Positions 43,891-54,906 are shown, counted from the first letter of the stretch. The stretch: DNA of 64,000 nucleotides from Undaria pinnatifida (GCA_012845835.1 JABAKD010000023.1:9279840-9343839); one strand, 5' to 3'. The notes: generated from the sequence alone by a model not told the origin. Translations and numbers: made by a program.

Positions 43891-45870
43891 GGGGGGCTAG
43901 GATGGGGAGGGGAGGCGTCCTGGTCAAGGGATTGAAGTCTGGCTCTGGCCATCATCGTCGTGATGTTTCTGTGCCGCCTCATGGTCGTAAGTAGCTAGCG
44001 TAAGGCCGCCCGAACTTCTTCGCGTTTTCGTGCTCCCCCGGCGCCCTTTACGCGCTTGATACCGTCTATGTGCCCAATGCCGTTTTCAGTCCGTTTGTAG
44101 AAACTGCCATTAATTAATGTGGTGCTTTTTCCCTTTCCTCTCCTTGCTTCCTCTTTTTTTATTTCCTTCTCCTCTATTTTATTGTTCATTCTTATTCTCC
44201 GATTAACTTGGGTCTGGTGTATGCATGCATTGAAAGCGATGACTGGTTGGTTGGCTGAATTGTTATTGTCACTCCCCCCTCTACAGGCAAGGCCACGTAT
44301 ATGCCTGGCATGCACTAACTACGTGGAATACATATGCGGTTGTCTTATTCTATTTCCTTGCTTCGTTATACATTTCTCTCGCCGTCTCCCCAAAGTGACT
44401 ATTGATAGTTTTTTTCTTTTTTTCTCCACAGATTTATGCTATGACTTGGTTTCCTGGGTGACATGAGGTGTAGTTGGCTTCAGCTGCGAGTCTTGAAACG
44501 TATACACCAGTATGGGCCTGGCACGTACGTTCGCTGGCTTTCCATTTCATTGTCATATTTCTTGGGGAATGTATGACTTGATTCAGCTGTGACATATACG
44601 TGTCCCTGGGGTATTCTTCCACTCCAAAGTGAGTGACTGGAGCCTGTCCTATGACGACGGAATTGATTGCGCGAGTTAATGTTACAACAACAACAACAAA
44701 AACAACAACAACAACAGCAACAGCATCACGAGGAATGGTCGGCAAAAATTTATTGTGACACGTTATTTCGTAAGGCTGGGTACTGGCTTTGACTCAGTCA
44801 GTATTGATTACACTGTGAAAACTGGCAGGGCAAAGCGAGTAACGCCGAGAGTAGCTCGGCCAATAGGCCACCTCCCGCTTGGGAGGAGGCCCCGCTGGAG
44901 GCGCCGCCGGAGGCCCCAAACTTGCGATTTTCGCTTCATTTCCCATCACATCCGGGGCTCAATACCGTATTAGCCAGGGAATGGTTGCGATCATCATCCA
45001 CAAAGAAAAAACCAACAGAAAACCAACAAAAAAACATGCCACGTATGGCGATGATGTGACATTCTTCAGTGTTGGTGTTCGCGCAGGTGCATTAAAATCG
45101 TGAAACATGTATGGTATTTATTTAGTACTAGGTGTTCAATAGTTAATGTTACTACATGGATCCCACCCTTGGGGCAGCTCTCACCAGCAAACAAAACGCA
45201 AGAAAACACAAAAAGACAAAATTCGAAAAAAACAAAACGAAAAACAGAACGAAAAAACGAAGGAACGCTACTCGTACATGTCATCGGTATCAGGTAGTGG
45301 GTACTCATCGCAGAGAAAGAGACTAAACATGAAAAAAGTGGAAGGAAAGAAGGAACGCGTGAAAAATCTCACCAACAGGGGGGGTGGCGTAGATATTATA
45401 GCGCACAAACAGGAAGCAGGCCAAAGGACGAAACGCGTGAACAGGAGCAACAGCCGGGGGGGGTGGCGGAGATCTTTCAGCGGATAAAACCATACCGCCA
45501 AAACGTTCCAACTCAACACCAAAGGAAGAAGGGAAGAAAACAGAGTTGACCAAAAGACAACATAGCAACTTAGACGAGCAGTATACTACAATAGGATACA
45601 CAGCAACTCCGTGTCATTTATACCAGTACCTGACATCTGCAACAGGCATTACACCCGTACGTCCATAAAAAAAGAGCAGAACAACAACCAGATTAAGGGG
45701 GAGGAAGGGAAGGGAGAAGGGGGAGGGGGTTCGGAGAAGGACTACTTACTGTAGTACATATTCGCCAGCTTTCGGCCGGCATTTAGTGGGTTCCCGTACT
45801 ATCATATGGAGTGTTTATTGGACGTACGTCAGACAAAACCTACTGTCCAATATACTGGCCGGGTAAATCA
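43891..45870. other. No supported gene
   Basis: Apart from the CAA-tailed repeat at 44590-44725, only unrelated short frames and purine-rich stretches are seen. GC-rich small palindromes such as CCTCCCGCTTGGGAGG lie at 44871-44886. Confidence 0.4.
44590..44725 (+). repeat. Dispersed repeat with CAA-type tail, copy 1
   Basis: It contains CTGGGGTATTC, AGTGAGTGACTGGAGCCTG, GATTGCGCGAGTTAATGT and then a run of ACA/CAA units (44687-44722). The same succession ending in a CAA run occurs at 54907-55000. A simple-sequence tail following homologous unique sequence is typical of SINE or LINE 3' ends. Confidence 0.6.
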
Positions 45871-45975
45871 GTAGATTACTACTGACAGTAGATCACTACT
45901 GCCAGTAGATTACCACCGCCAGTAGATTATTACCGTCAGAAGATGACTAGTTCCAGTAGGTTATTACTGCCAATA
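45871..45975 (+). repeat. 17 bp minisatellite (CAGTAGATTACTACTGC)
   Basis: Six to seven imperfect consecutive units. Confidence 0.8.
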
Positions 45976-46059
45976 CCTACTGAGGCAATCCCCAGCCCTA
46001 TCATTTCGTGACACGCTGATTGTACTAATTAATAAATTGGCGTAGCCGTCTGAACGCAG

Positions 46060-46380
46060 AGCCAAACCTTCACTCGTTCGTTCATTCTTCATTGTTCGTG
46101 ATACGCTGACACTAGTTCGTTTCATATTTTCGTTTCCGTTGTGTCCATTTTCGACTATTTTCAATAAAACGACGAGCACCACACCACCAGAAAGCACAAC
46201 CGATAACGACGACAGCTGCGCGTCTGGTTATTTATAATTTGGTTGGTCATATGTACAACGTATCAGTTCCGTTTTTCAGTGTAAAATGTTCCGACTATTT
46301 TCAGTAGAACGACGAGCAAAACCACACCAGAGGGCACTACCGACAACATAAATATCTCCGCGTCGGAACACGCGCGCAGT
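46060..46380 (+). repeat. ~170 bp tandem duplication, diverged
   Basis: TTTTCGACTATTTTCAATAA, then CGACGAGCACCACACCA and GCGCGTC (46145-46220) recurs as TTCCGACTATTTTCAGTAGA, then CGACGAGCAAAACCACACCA and CCGCGTC (46288-46365). Confidence 0.7.
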
Positions 46381-47989
46381 AGTTTCAACAAGAGTGCAGA
46401 ATACATTTATTGACGATACGACGAATACCGTTCAGTGGTAGCAATATAATGGTGCCGGTTGAGTAGTGCCGATTGCCTGGTAAAGCACTGCTGTGTAATC
46501 GCTTTGCCAGCTGGGAACAACCAGTAGTAGTGGCTGTACACGAAGGAGCAGTGCTACTAATAAATAAAAGATATTTACCGTTTTGAGGCCGGTCTATCCG
46601 GCGACACATATGCTGGCAATTAGCCGACATGCTATTTTTCTTTCTTGTACTCCTACAAAAAACCCAGCTATTATGGCAAAAAAATTTGGGCCCTCGGACC
46701 TGAGATTTTAGGCTGATCATATGTACGCGATATACTCGGCGGAACGGCCTACTAAGATAACACCCATAGACTCTGCAAGATGCTCCACGTCGTGTTCCCA
46801 GAGCTTTCGGACGCACTTATCTCTTTCTCTAGACTCGCTATTTGACTGTTCGCTCAATTTGCCAGTTCTGAAGACTGAATAACTCATGAATTCTTGCCAA
46901 ATATCCCCAAATATCCCTTATTTTTGGCCTCAGTTTTGAGTAACAATGCATATTTCTGAAAACTGATTGGTTGCGCCGAAAATCAAAATGAGACCCTGGT
47001 GAAACGGAGAACTGCCCAAGAAAGCCCTCGGGAAACTACGTGACGGATACGATTGAAGAGTGCATCGGTGTTTTTGACAGTCCAGCCGCAAAAAACGGTA
47101 TATTTGACCTATACTTCAGCTCTGGGAGCCAAAAATATGTTTTCCCATAATAGTAAACATAAACGTCTAGGCTAATTTCCTCAAGTCTACTTTCCATGAG
47201 CGGGCCGCGGTCCTGTAGATCGGATTGAAAATAATAGAAAATAACGCTGCTGTAGAGTAAGTGTTGACGCCGCATTCTGGGTATTTTCGCGTTCCGGCGT
47301 CAGCCTTCGGCCCTGTCACGTAGGCACGTAAATATCAAGTGTTAATCATCGCGACCGAAAACAAATTAGCTTCGACCGACCCTCTACTGCCCGATGGTCT
47401 TGGAATCGCGTAGACTTAGCTTTGCGCGTCATCGCAGAAACCTTGCATCTATACACTTGTATTGCTGGGCCTACTGATAGAGCAACTGCTGAGTGGACTC
47501 GGTCGACCTTAGCTCGCGTTGTGGCAGCTAATCCCGAAGACGTATAGCGATTCACCAGCGCAGCTTGTGGTGGCCGAACGGCCCCTCTCGCTACGTGTTT
47601 GTAGAAATATTATTTCCAGTACCGCACCTGCTGGTAATCCGAACTATACCTTGTGCTGAACCTGCTGCTTCTCCTCAGCTGCTGTTATAAATACAGCTGG
47701 GACTGCTGGTGGGCTTACTGATGAGATGAGCTGCTACTGTTGGTCATGGAGATAAACTCACGTTGTGGTGGCTCTTGATGGTGGCCGAGGGAGCTTTGTA
47801 GCTGGTGCTAGCTGGTGGTGCTCTCGATCACATCCGGGTACAGCGCGCCCTCCAGCAGCAAGTCTGCATTTCCGATGCGCTCTGCCTCCTCCTGTCGACC
47901 CCCCCAGCAAACAACGAAACATTCAACACAGTAGGGGTATCCCAATAAAGGCGGTCTGAGAAAGGCGGTACCCGGAAATATGTCGGTCG
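46381..47989. other. No supported gene
   Basis: Minus-strand frames at 47036-47275 (beginning MRRQHLLYSSVIFYYF) and 46385-46816 have unbiased composition. They show no family motif, no matching duplicate and no clear splice context, so they are not called. Confidence 0.4.
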
Positions 47990-48035
47990 AAATCAGGCTT
48001 TTCCACTTACCAGGTTCCTTAGTACCTCGCCGGAC

Positions 48036-48190
48036 GGGTCGCGTCGGGTCGGGTCGGGTCGGGTCGGGTCGGGTCGGGTCGGGTCGGGTCGGGTCGGGTC
48101 GGGTCGGGTCGGGTCGGGTCGGGTCGGGTCGGGTCGGGTCGGGTCGGGTCGGGTCGGGTCGGGTCGGGTCGGGTCGGGTCGGGTCGGGTC
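48036..48190 (+). repeat. (GGGTC)31 pentanucleotide array
   Basis: 31 consecutive units with one variant (GCGTC at 48041). Each four units give four G3 runs with two-base loops, a canonical G-quadruplex pattern. Translation gives Arg-Val-Gly-Ser-Gly or Asp-Pro-Thr-Arg-Pro frames with no biological support. Confidence 0.95.
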
Positions 48191-49279
48191 GCGCGGGGTC
48201 GAGTCAGATGACCACACCCACGAAAATTCTGACTCAACCCGACCCCACTCGTAAGACTTCGAAACCTGATGACCCGACTGGACCTTAGCCGTGAGAGTTT
48301 GAAAACCTCTTGACTCAACCTGACCCGACCCGCCAGGCTCCGAATGATCCATGAGAGCAGATCATGTCGTGGGTCGGTTCACCTTGGCGTGTGCGAGATT
48401 TTTTTTTCCCTCACAACCCACGCGATCGACCCGTGGATCCGACCCATGGGTTGACTCATCGATACTATTTCTATCCTACAGTGGTTTGTTTGCCCCGCAT
48501 TGGTGCGTTATCTGAATGAACGGGTGTGGATAGATCTGGGTATGACCATGCACACAGGGTTGGCGTACCAATATGATCAAAAAGGAGGATGAGCAGCGCT
48601 GTGACACAGAGGCTCTTGCATGGTAAGGATTAGGATTAGGTGTGTTGGATCCGAGGGTCAGATCTATCGGTCCCATCCGCGTGGCAGGAGAAGGCAACTC
48701 GTGGGACAATGTGGCCCGACCGGTGACATCACCCGTACCTCGCGGGTGATGACCCGAGCCGACCCGTGAGTTTTCCCAGCATTTTGACCCGACCCTACCC
48801 TACCCACGAGGTGTTAAATCCAGTTGTTTAGACCCGACCCGACCCGACTCTACCCGTGAGCTCTTGAAAACCTCCTGACCCAACCGACGGGTGTGGGCCA
48901 TGACCCGTGAAGAGCCCTTGTCAAAATCGGTTGACGCGTCTGGGGAATTGCCCTCATAGTCTGGAACGGAAACGGCGGCTTCCCTCAACGAGGTGGTCAC
49001 AATGCTCTAGCACACCTGCGCACTACTGGCGGGGGACTCTTACTGTACGCCGAAGGTCATAACAGCACAACAGAATAATCAGAAACCAACAACATTTGAA
49101 AAAAAAGTAGACCACAAAAAGCAACCGCACAGACCACAGCAAAAAAAAAACCACAGAAACACAGAAAAAAGAGAGACGAAGCAAGTAAGTAAGTAGACAC
49201 AATAATATAAACATTCCAGAGCATTTCGCGGGGCATGACCCCACCCGCCGGTAAGGTCAGGAGGTTTTCGAAATCTCAC

Positions 49280-49340
49280 GGGTCGGGTCGGGTCGGGTCG
49301 GGTCGGGTCGGGTCGGGTCGGTTCGGGTCGGGTCGGGGTC
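49280..49340 (+). repeat. (GGGTC)12 array, second locus
   Basis: About twelve units with two variants near the right end (GGTTC, GGGGTC). Confidence 0.9.
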
Positions 49341-49974
49341 AGAACGTTCTTTAAAACCCACGCGTCGGGTCGGGGCATGATCTGCGAGGGACGGGTCATG
49401 TCACGCGCCAGGCCACATTGACCCACGATTTAGTTTCTTCTGACCCGCGTGTAAGACCGGTGAATTGGATCCACAGATCCAGCACATTCAAAACATTACT
49501 ACTTCCTATCCGAGGTCCTCTATCTGTGGTGCTGATACTGCTACTCCTTTTTGAACATACATGTTATATTCGTAATTTAAAACGCCGAAAACATAAAATT
49601 ACATTATAGTCTAGATCTATCTATTCATACCCATTGCATCCAGGTGACGTATCACTGAGGGGTAAAAAAACACAAATATAATTATTCTCGAAAAACCAAC
49701 AAGTGTGTCGGATCCACGGGTCGAACAAATGGGTAGTGAGAAAAATCTCGCGACATGACCTGCTGTCACGGATCAGACGGAGCCTGGCGGCTCGGATCGG
49801 GTCGGGTCAAGAGGTTGTCAAACACTCACGCGTCAGGGTTCGGTCGGGTCATGCGGTTTCGAAGACCCGCGAGGACTGGCTTGAACCACAAACAATCCTG
49901 CAAATACAGAGGAACTGTAGCACAAAGCATACCAAATAAATGAAATTGGAGTAGTATTATTTAACATTACCAGG

Positions 49975-50390
49975 ATTATAATTACACTTCAGCTGCGAGA
50001 TCGACCAAAGAGGATTTTCAAGGTTATCCTTTGTAGGGTTTGTGCATTCCGGGTAAGGGTATGAGGATCTTACAGAACTTCCAGAAGTTTCGGGCAGGGG
50101 TATGGGAGTGTTGCACAGAACGTTCGGAAGTGCCGGGTATTGTGGCAGGGGCGTACAGAACTCACAGAAGTTCCGGGCGGGTACAAAAAGTGCTGTGTCC
50201 GTACTCCGGGTATTGTGGCACGGGTGTACAGAACTCACAGAAGTTCTGGGTACGGGTATGGATGTCGTAAAGAACTCACAGAAGTTCCGGATATTGTGGC
50301 ACGGACGTACAGAACGCACAAAATTTCCGGGTACGGGAATGAGTGTCTTACAGAACTTACAGAAGTTCGGGATACGGGTCATACCCGACC
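49975..50390 (-). repeat. ~45 bp palindromic minisatellite, inverted, with retroposon 3'-end scrap
   Basis: It opens with ATTACACTTCAGCTGCGAG (a diverged retroposon 3' end), then units with CAGAACTCACAGAAGTTCCG and TATTGTGGCACGGGCGTA, the inverse of the array at 1-345. Confidence 0.8.
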
Positions 50391-50584
50391 CCCTCGGGTG
50401 GGGGTTCGATTTAGAATGGAGGATTGAATCCAACTTGCATGGCATGTTCTCACTGGGCCCACGTCCCCGAAACAATGCTTCGTAGCTTTAAGGGCATCAC
50501 CGACAAAACCACCACCGAGAGAGGCGATAAATCGTGAACCTCAATGAGTGGCGACCGCGGCAACAGCCGCGCTCGCGGCTGCTG

Positions 50585-50778
50585 CTTTGCAACAGATCAT
50601 GCCATAGCGTACCCTGGCTGTGCCGCCTGAAGAAAAATAATGGCGGTCGAAAACCCAATTTTCAATTTTGGCCCCCACGAGTTGGTCCGGTGAGCCAAAA
50701 AAAGTGCTACGACAAAGGAGCGAATCTACCGAGAAAACACAGATGATAATTCAATACATCGATGACGGTATAGTTGCA
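50585..50778 (+). repeat. Left part of the target repeat split by the Helitron
   Basis: AACAGATCATGCCATAGCGT through ACATCGATGACGGTATAGTTGCA aligns with the reverse complement of about 57085-57260, which shares TAATGGCGGTCG, ACGACAAAG and GAAAACACAGA. Confidence 0.85.
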
Positions 50779-51039
50779 TCGCCGTCACGGCATATTATAT
50801 GTATATATAATATCACGATTCAGCTAATGGCTCCCACATCTTGATTAATGAATGCATCCGGTTCCTGCGAGGTTAAAAAAAATCATTTTTTGATATTTGT
50901 TGGCCTCTCTCGCCCAATAGTCCATTTCACGACTTGAAACCACGCAAGTGCATTCATCACGTGCACTTTATGGCACCTACGAATGCAATGACGCGTTGCT
51001 CGTTATATGCCACCGACATGAACACCTTCAAATGAGTAG

Positions 51040-52973
51040 ACCTCAGCCGCTGTGGTGCTGCCCAACATCCTCGGCACCACTCTGTATCTCTGTACTCGTT
51101 GTGCATGCTTCGACGCGCATGGACGTGACATTACACAACACAAACACCGCCACCCTATTTATGCATTCATCAAACGTCGTCACAACATGTCAAGTAGTTA
51201 CGATTGGCCATGCCCACTGCAGATTACAGCATTGAGATGCCCCATGCCCGCTGCCGCATACGAGCAAATATGCGGATTTTCTGCAGACAACCTCGCCAAT
51301 CAAAATTCCGCCGCATATTATGTTTACCCGCATCTACACTACGCATCTACGCATCTACATTTCCGCCGCAATCATTCGCGGCACCCCGCCAAACCTCTAC
51401 TGCCCATTCCGATGCCGTCAACACGACAATACTCGAAAGCTCAACAGAACCGACGCAACGAACAAAGGCGACTTCGACGCGCGAGGAGGAACGAAACACT
51501 CAATTGTCGCAGAAATTCACGTGATGGAAGGAGCGGCGAGGGCGCCCGTCCAACATCAACATACGTGCGTAGTCCTAACGTGTCCACCTCCATATCTCAG
51601 TTCTGGGAATTACCCCCGCTTTGTCCAGAAGACAACGAAGGACAAAGAGCATTTACGCTGGATGCGCGGAACGAAATCATCAACACCGCACAACGGGCTG
51701 CCAACATCATCGTTGATATTGCTTCACCATGCGAACACTGCGGTGCTCAGTTGTTCAAAGGTGAGTTTTTCAACATTTCATTTCGGGTCTTTCTTCCATT
51801 GCTACTTCCTGGCATATATCCATGAAACTGTCAAATTCAATCTCTCCTCACGCCGATCATTTATTATCGTCTGTTCCTATAAGACATAGACAACAACTAT
51901 AGTAGATGACATGCCAACCACCTGTGCTTCTACAGGTGAATCTCGTGGCATTTGCTGCAGTAACGGACAACTGGTCTTGCCACCACTACCACCGCCACCA
52001 AGAGAGTTCGTCCCACTTTATGAAGGGAACGCGGAACGATTTCAAAGATTCCGTCGAATGGATCGCAAATATAACTCATGCTCGAACTTCTGCGCTATGT
52101 GCGTCGAAGACGGAGAGTTAAAGAAGATGTTTGGGCCTCATTTCCTGTCCGTTCAAGGAAGGTGAGACGTTTAGTCTACACACGGGAATTCACTAATGAT
52201 TTTTTGTTTATTACTCCAGCACAATTTTGCAAGAAATGTGCATGGACTGCGATCCGTGTCCTTACATATCGCGACTGCCACTCGATCATACCAACAGGTG
52301 TGCACATGACACTTTCTACTGCGAAATCTGTTCGTGCATCCTTATATTTGTTACGCGCAGGACATATCATAACACTCGCAAGAGCGATCACAGCAACATA
52401 CAATGGCTACTGCACGACCCGGCGTACACCTGGTGGTTCAGACGAAGTCTCCTCGTTGTCGTCGCTGTCGTGGTGGACGGCTTTGTCCTTCGACTTACCG
52501 TTACCCTTGCGCTTGCGCTTGGTGTTGGTGGGTGCGTTGGACGCGGAGGAGCCGCCCCCCTCCATGGGTTCTTGTTTGATGGGCTTGCGGATGTCGACGA
52601 AGGCGCCGTTGTCGAACATGTGACCGTGGATGTTCACATGTTCGACAACGGCGCCTTCGTCGACATCCGCAAGCCCATCAAACAAGAACCCATGGATGGG
52701 GGCGGCTCCTCCGCGTCCAACGCACCCACTAACACCAAGCGCAAGCGCAAGGGTAACGGTAAGTCGAAGGACAAAGCCGTCCACCACGACAGCGACGACA
52801 ACGAGGAGACTTCGTCTGAACCTGATCCTGAAATCATATCCATCGACGACGACACCGACAGCGACAGTTCCTCATCCTCTTCCGACGAGGACACGCCGGA
52901 TTCTGCATCGTCATCCGGCGAGGAAGAAGCTTCGTCATCCAGCGACGAGTCGTCTTCCGATGACGAAGATTGA
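51040..52973 (+). CDS. Helitron-borne three-exon gene: zinc-finger / Helitron N-domain / acidic tail protein
   Basis: Exons are about 51040-51760, 51936-52161 and 52220-52973. The introns have GTGAGT...TACAG and GTGAGA...CCAG, and all joins keep frame. Codons from 51052 to the stop give about 562 residues. The first in-frame ATG is at 51187, so an upstream exon may exist. Visible parts: a Cys-X2-Cys-X12-His-X3-His finger (CTRC, then H and HKHRH) just upstream of that ATG; a basic stretch; CEHCGAQLFKG joined to ESRGICCSNGQLVLPPLP, then FGPHFLSVQG, matching the N-terminal region of Helitron proteins (Cys-X2-Cys, CCxNG, LPxLxxPP, then QG); and a Cys/His-rich segment (CMDCDPC, then CEICSC and H/H). 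After the palindrome come IKQEP (a SUMO-acceptor pattern), KRKRKGNGKSKDK (nuclear signal-like), EIISIDDDTDSDSS (SUMO-binding-like) and a Ser/Asp/Glu tail. No catalytic domain is present. The function is unknown; nuclear location is inferred. Confidence 0.6.
52435..52822. repeat. Near-perfect inverted repeat, 189 bp arms, 10 bp spacer
   Basis: Arms 52435-52623 and 52634-52822 match with about two mismatches. The spacer is CCGTGGATGT. The right arm encodes the sense sequence of the host frame (DNGAFVDIRKPIKQEP onward) and the left arm is its reverse complement. The two arms stay open on both strands, so both strands show the same protein-like sequence. The left arm is the likely inverted duplicate. 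The structure could form a cruciform, or a long RNA hairpin if transcribed. Confidence 0.93.
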
Positions 52974-53672
52974 TTCTACCGACGCACCTAAGCTTCTGTT
53001 TCACATACCGTAGATGATCGTCTTCTTTAGCCATCAACTTTCTTCCGGCTCATTTTCACCTGAAGTTTGTCATCTGCTATCAGCGTCTCAGTCGTTTCAC
53101 TTACAACGAGTTCGTAAGCTATCACACGTTTCGTGTACACTACGTAATTATTTCCAGGTCGACCTTTTCATGTTTTTTTCGCTTTTTTTCGCTGTAGCAT
53201 AGCAATCGAGATTTGCTGCTTTTTGCCCTTCCATCTTCGGGGCTTTTCCGATTCTTTCATTCACGATTTCGATTATGTGTTCGAATTAATCACCGTATCA
53301 TCTTCGTCGCTTTCTTCTTCACCGGGTTCACCGTCATCTTGCTCTCTTCACCATTGATTTTTATCACGCAGCTATTACACTGACTCCGTTACATAAACAA
53401 CAGTGCGGCGTCACCGATGTCTCTTTCCGAGTCATTCATCCGCCTGCCCATCCTGCGTACTTTCCATTGATATTTCATCAAAAAATTATACTGATTACAC
53501 ATTCATCGCCCCTGATACGGCCACCGCGTTTCAATTCAGTCATGCCCAAAGTCGCGGGGATGCATCATCGATGCCACTTCCTCCTTTAATAGACATAACC
53601 TGCATCCTCCTCTCTATTTCCCGCACTTCTCATCCTCAATTCATTGATTGACCTTCTTCGGGCGTATCTCCG

Positions 53673-53707
53673 GGTGGCCGTCCCGCCGCCTACGGCGGGC
53701 GGCCACC
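53673..53707 (+). other. Helitron 3' terminal hairpin
   Basis: GGTGGCCGTCCCGCCG pairs with CGGCGGGCGGCCACC with a single bulged T and the loop CCTA. It is followed by TTACC and the terminal CTAG. In Helitrons this structure is the transposition terminator. Confidence 0.88.
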
Positions 53708-53716
53708 TTACCCTAG

Positions 53717-53890
53717 TATATCTGTATTCCGACCGGAAAAATACAACGTTGACAACACGCAATACGTGGTTCCCCGATACGAGACAAACTCGCATGTTTC
53801 CACCAACGAATCGAATCGAATTCAATTCGATTCGTTCAATTCGATTCGTATTCAAAAAAGAAAATGTTTCGATTCAAACGTGTCCTTCGT
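53717..53890 (+). repeat. Right part of the target repeat split by the Helitron
   Basis: TATATCTGTATTCCGACCGG, then ACGTGGTTCCCCGATA, an AATCGAATTC-rich stretch and GTGTCCTTCG align with the reverse complement of about 56930-57085. Confidence 0.85.
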
Positions 53891-53892
53891 TA

Positions 53893-54860
53893 TTACAAAA
53901 ATTGAAATACACTCCAGCTGTGAGATCGAATGTTTTGTCGAAACTCATCTTTGCAAGCTCTGTGTGATACTCCGATCGCGCGTATTACGGGTTGTGTGTC
54001 CTCATTAAGGATATTGGTCGGCGACTCCCCTTGCAACTACAGTGTAGCTATCAGGGTCAACAGGGTGATGTTAGGCAGTCTGTGCGCGGAAACTATAAAA
54101 CCCGTTTCTGAGGGATACAAAATCTGACAGCTGTGGAAGGAAATGCATCAGTTTATCAAGTGAATCCTGTAAATCGAATACCCGGTGAGGGGAGGACGGA
54201 GTTTTGAAGGACGTGGGGGCCTGGTTTTGATCAAAAGGGGGGCGGGAGGATGGGAGGGCGAGGGAGGGGACGGGTGGGGCAGGTCAATTTGTGCGTGGAA
54301 ACTATAAATATTTCTTGTGGGGGGGGGGGGGGGAATGTGGCGGGGGAGGCGGGGGGCGGGGGGGGAGGGCTTTAGGTCGAATAGATGTAGGGGTTTGCTA
54401 TACGCGTGGTGCTAGGTCTAGGCGATGGTGCGGGTGGTGGGTGAAGGAGGGGGCGTTGGGGGCGGGGGTGGGTGGGAATTGCAGCAGCAGCATGGACGGC
54501 TCTACAGAGATAACGAGGCGATATCCAGGGCGCGGAAGTGTTTATCACTCTGGCGGATTATCGATATTAGGTGGGGCGTTTAAGCGAGAAGAAGCGAGGA
54601 AAATAAAATAAAATAAAAGGGGCGGGGGGGGGGGGATGACATCAAGGATTTGGTCGACACTGATCTTCGCAACATTGTGTGTGATCCTCCGATCGCGCGT
54701 ATTAATCATATATGTACTCGTAGGGGCTTGCTATACGCGCGGTGCTGGGTCTAGGCGATCGTGCGGGGTGTGGGGATGGAGGGAGCGTTGGAGGGGGGGG
54801 GGGGGAAGGGATGAATGAAAGCTAGGTCATGGATGGCTAGAAAGATAATGACGTGATATC
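53893..54860 (-). mobile_element. Long C/G-tract retroposon, reverse, inserted in the target repeat
   Basis: The tail and core (ATTGAAATACACTCCAGC to CTGTGCGCGGAAAC at about 54094) are followed by G-tract modules and a decayed internal 3' module near 54640-54705. It begins directly after GTGTCCTTCG of the target repeat. Confidence 0.72.
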
Positions 54861-54906
54861 AATTGATATATGCGTTTACCACTTTTGGTTTAATTTTTGT
54901 TTTTTT

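Larger units (their letters stand above)
47990..49880. repeat. GGGTC-rich repeat domain with degenerate phrase repeats
   Basis: Between the pure arrays, phrases of the type GAAAACCTC(C/T)TGAC(C/T)CAACC, CCCGTGAG and GACCCGACCCG recur at about 48250, 48300, 48775, 48850 and, inverted, 49250, 49340, 49800 and 49860. The arrays appear to have seeded or absorbed a longer repeat. Confidence 0.7.
50779..53716 (+). mobile_element. Helitron (rolling-circle transposon), 2938 bp, ends defined
   Basis: The 5' end is TC (50779-50780) and the 3' end is CTAG (53713-53716), inserted between A (50778) and T (53717) without target duplication, which are the classical Helitron rules. A 15-16 bp GC-rich hairpin (53673-53707) precedes the 3' end by five bases. 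The flanks 50585-50778 and 53717-53890 together reconstruct a repeat found uninterrupted in inverted orientation at about 56930-57260, with the break near 57085. The internal gene (51040-52973) carries the N-terminal cysteine motifs of Helitron Rep/helicase proteins but has no Rep HUH or helicase domain, so the element is non-autonomous. Confidence 0.88.

Noticed and set aside
44879-45000. Minus-strand frame resembling PDV-containing GMP synthase segment
   Set aside because: Only a few residues agree, an in-frame stop precedes them, and the following sequence is proline-rich low complexity.
48036-48190. Interstitial telomere
   Set aside because: GGGTC is not a recognised telomere unit and the array is internal. 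No sequence end or subtelomeric gene family is seen.
47980-48352. Arg/Gly/Ser and Asp-Pro-Thr-Arg-Pro repeat ORFs
   Set aside because: They are by-products of the (GGGTC)n array on both strands.
52407-52787. Minus-strand 126-residue ORF ending in KRKRKGNGK-type sequence
   Set aside because: It is the mirror of the real plus-strand exon, created by the palindrome.
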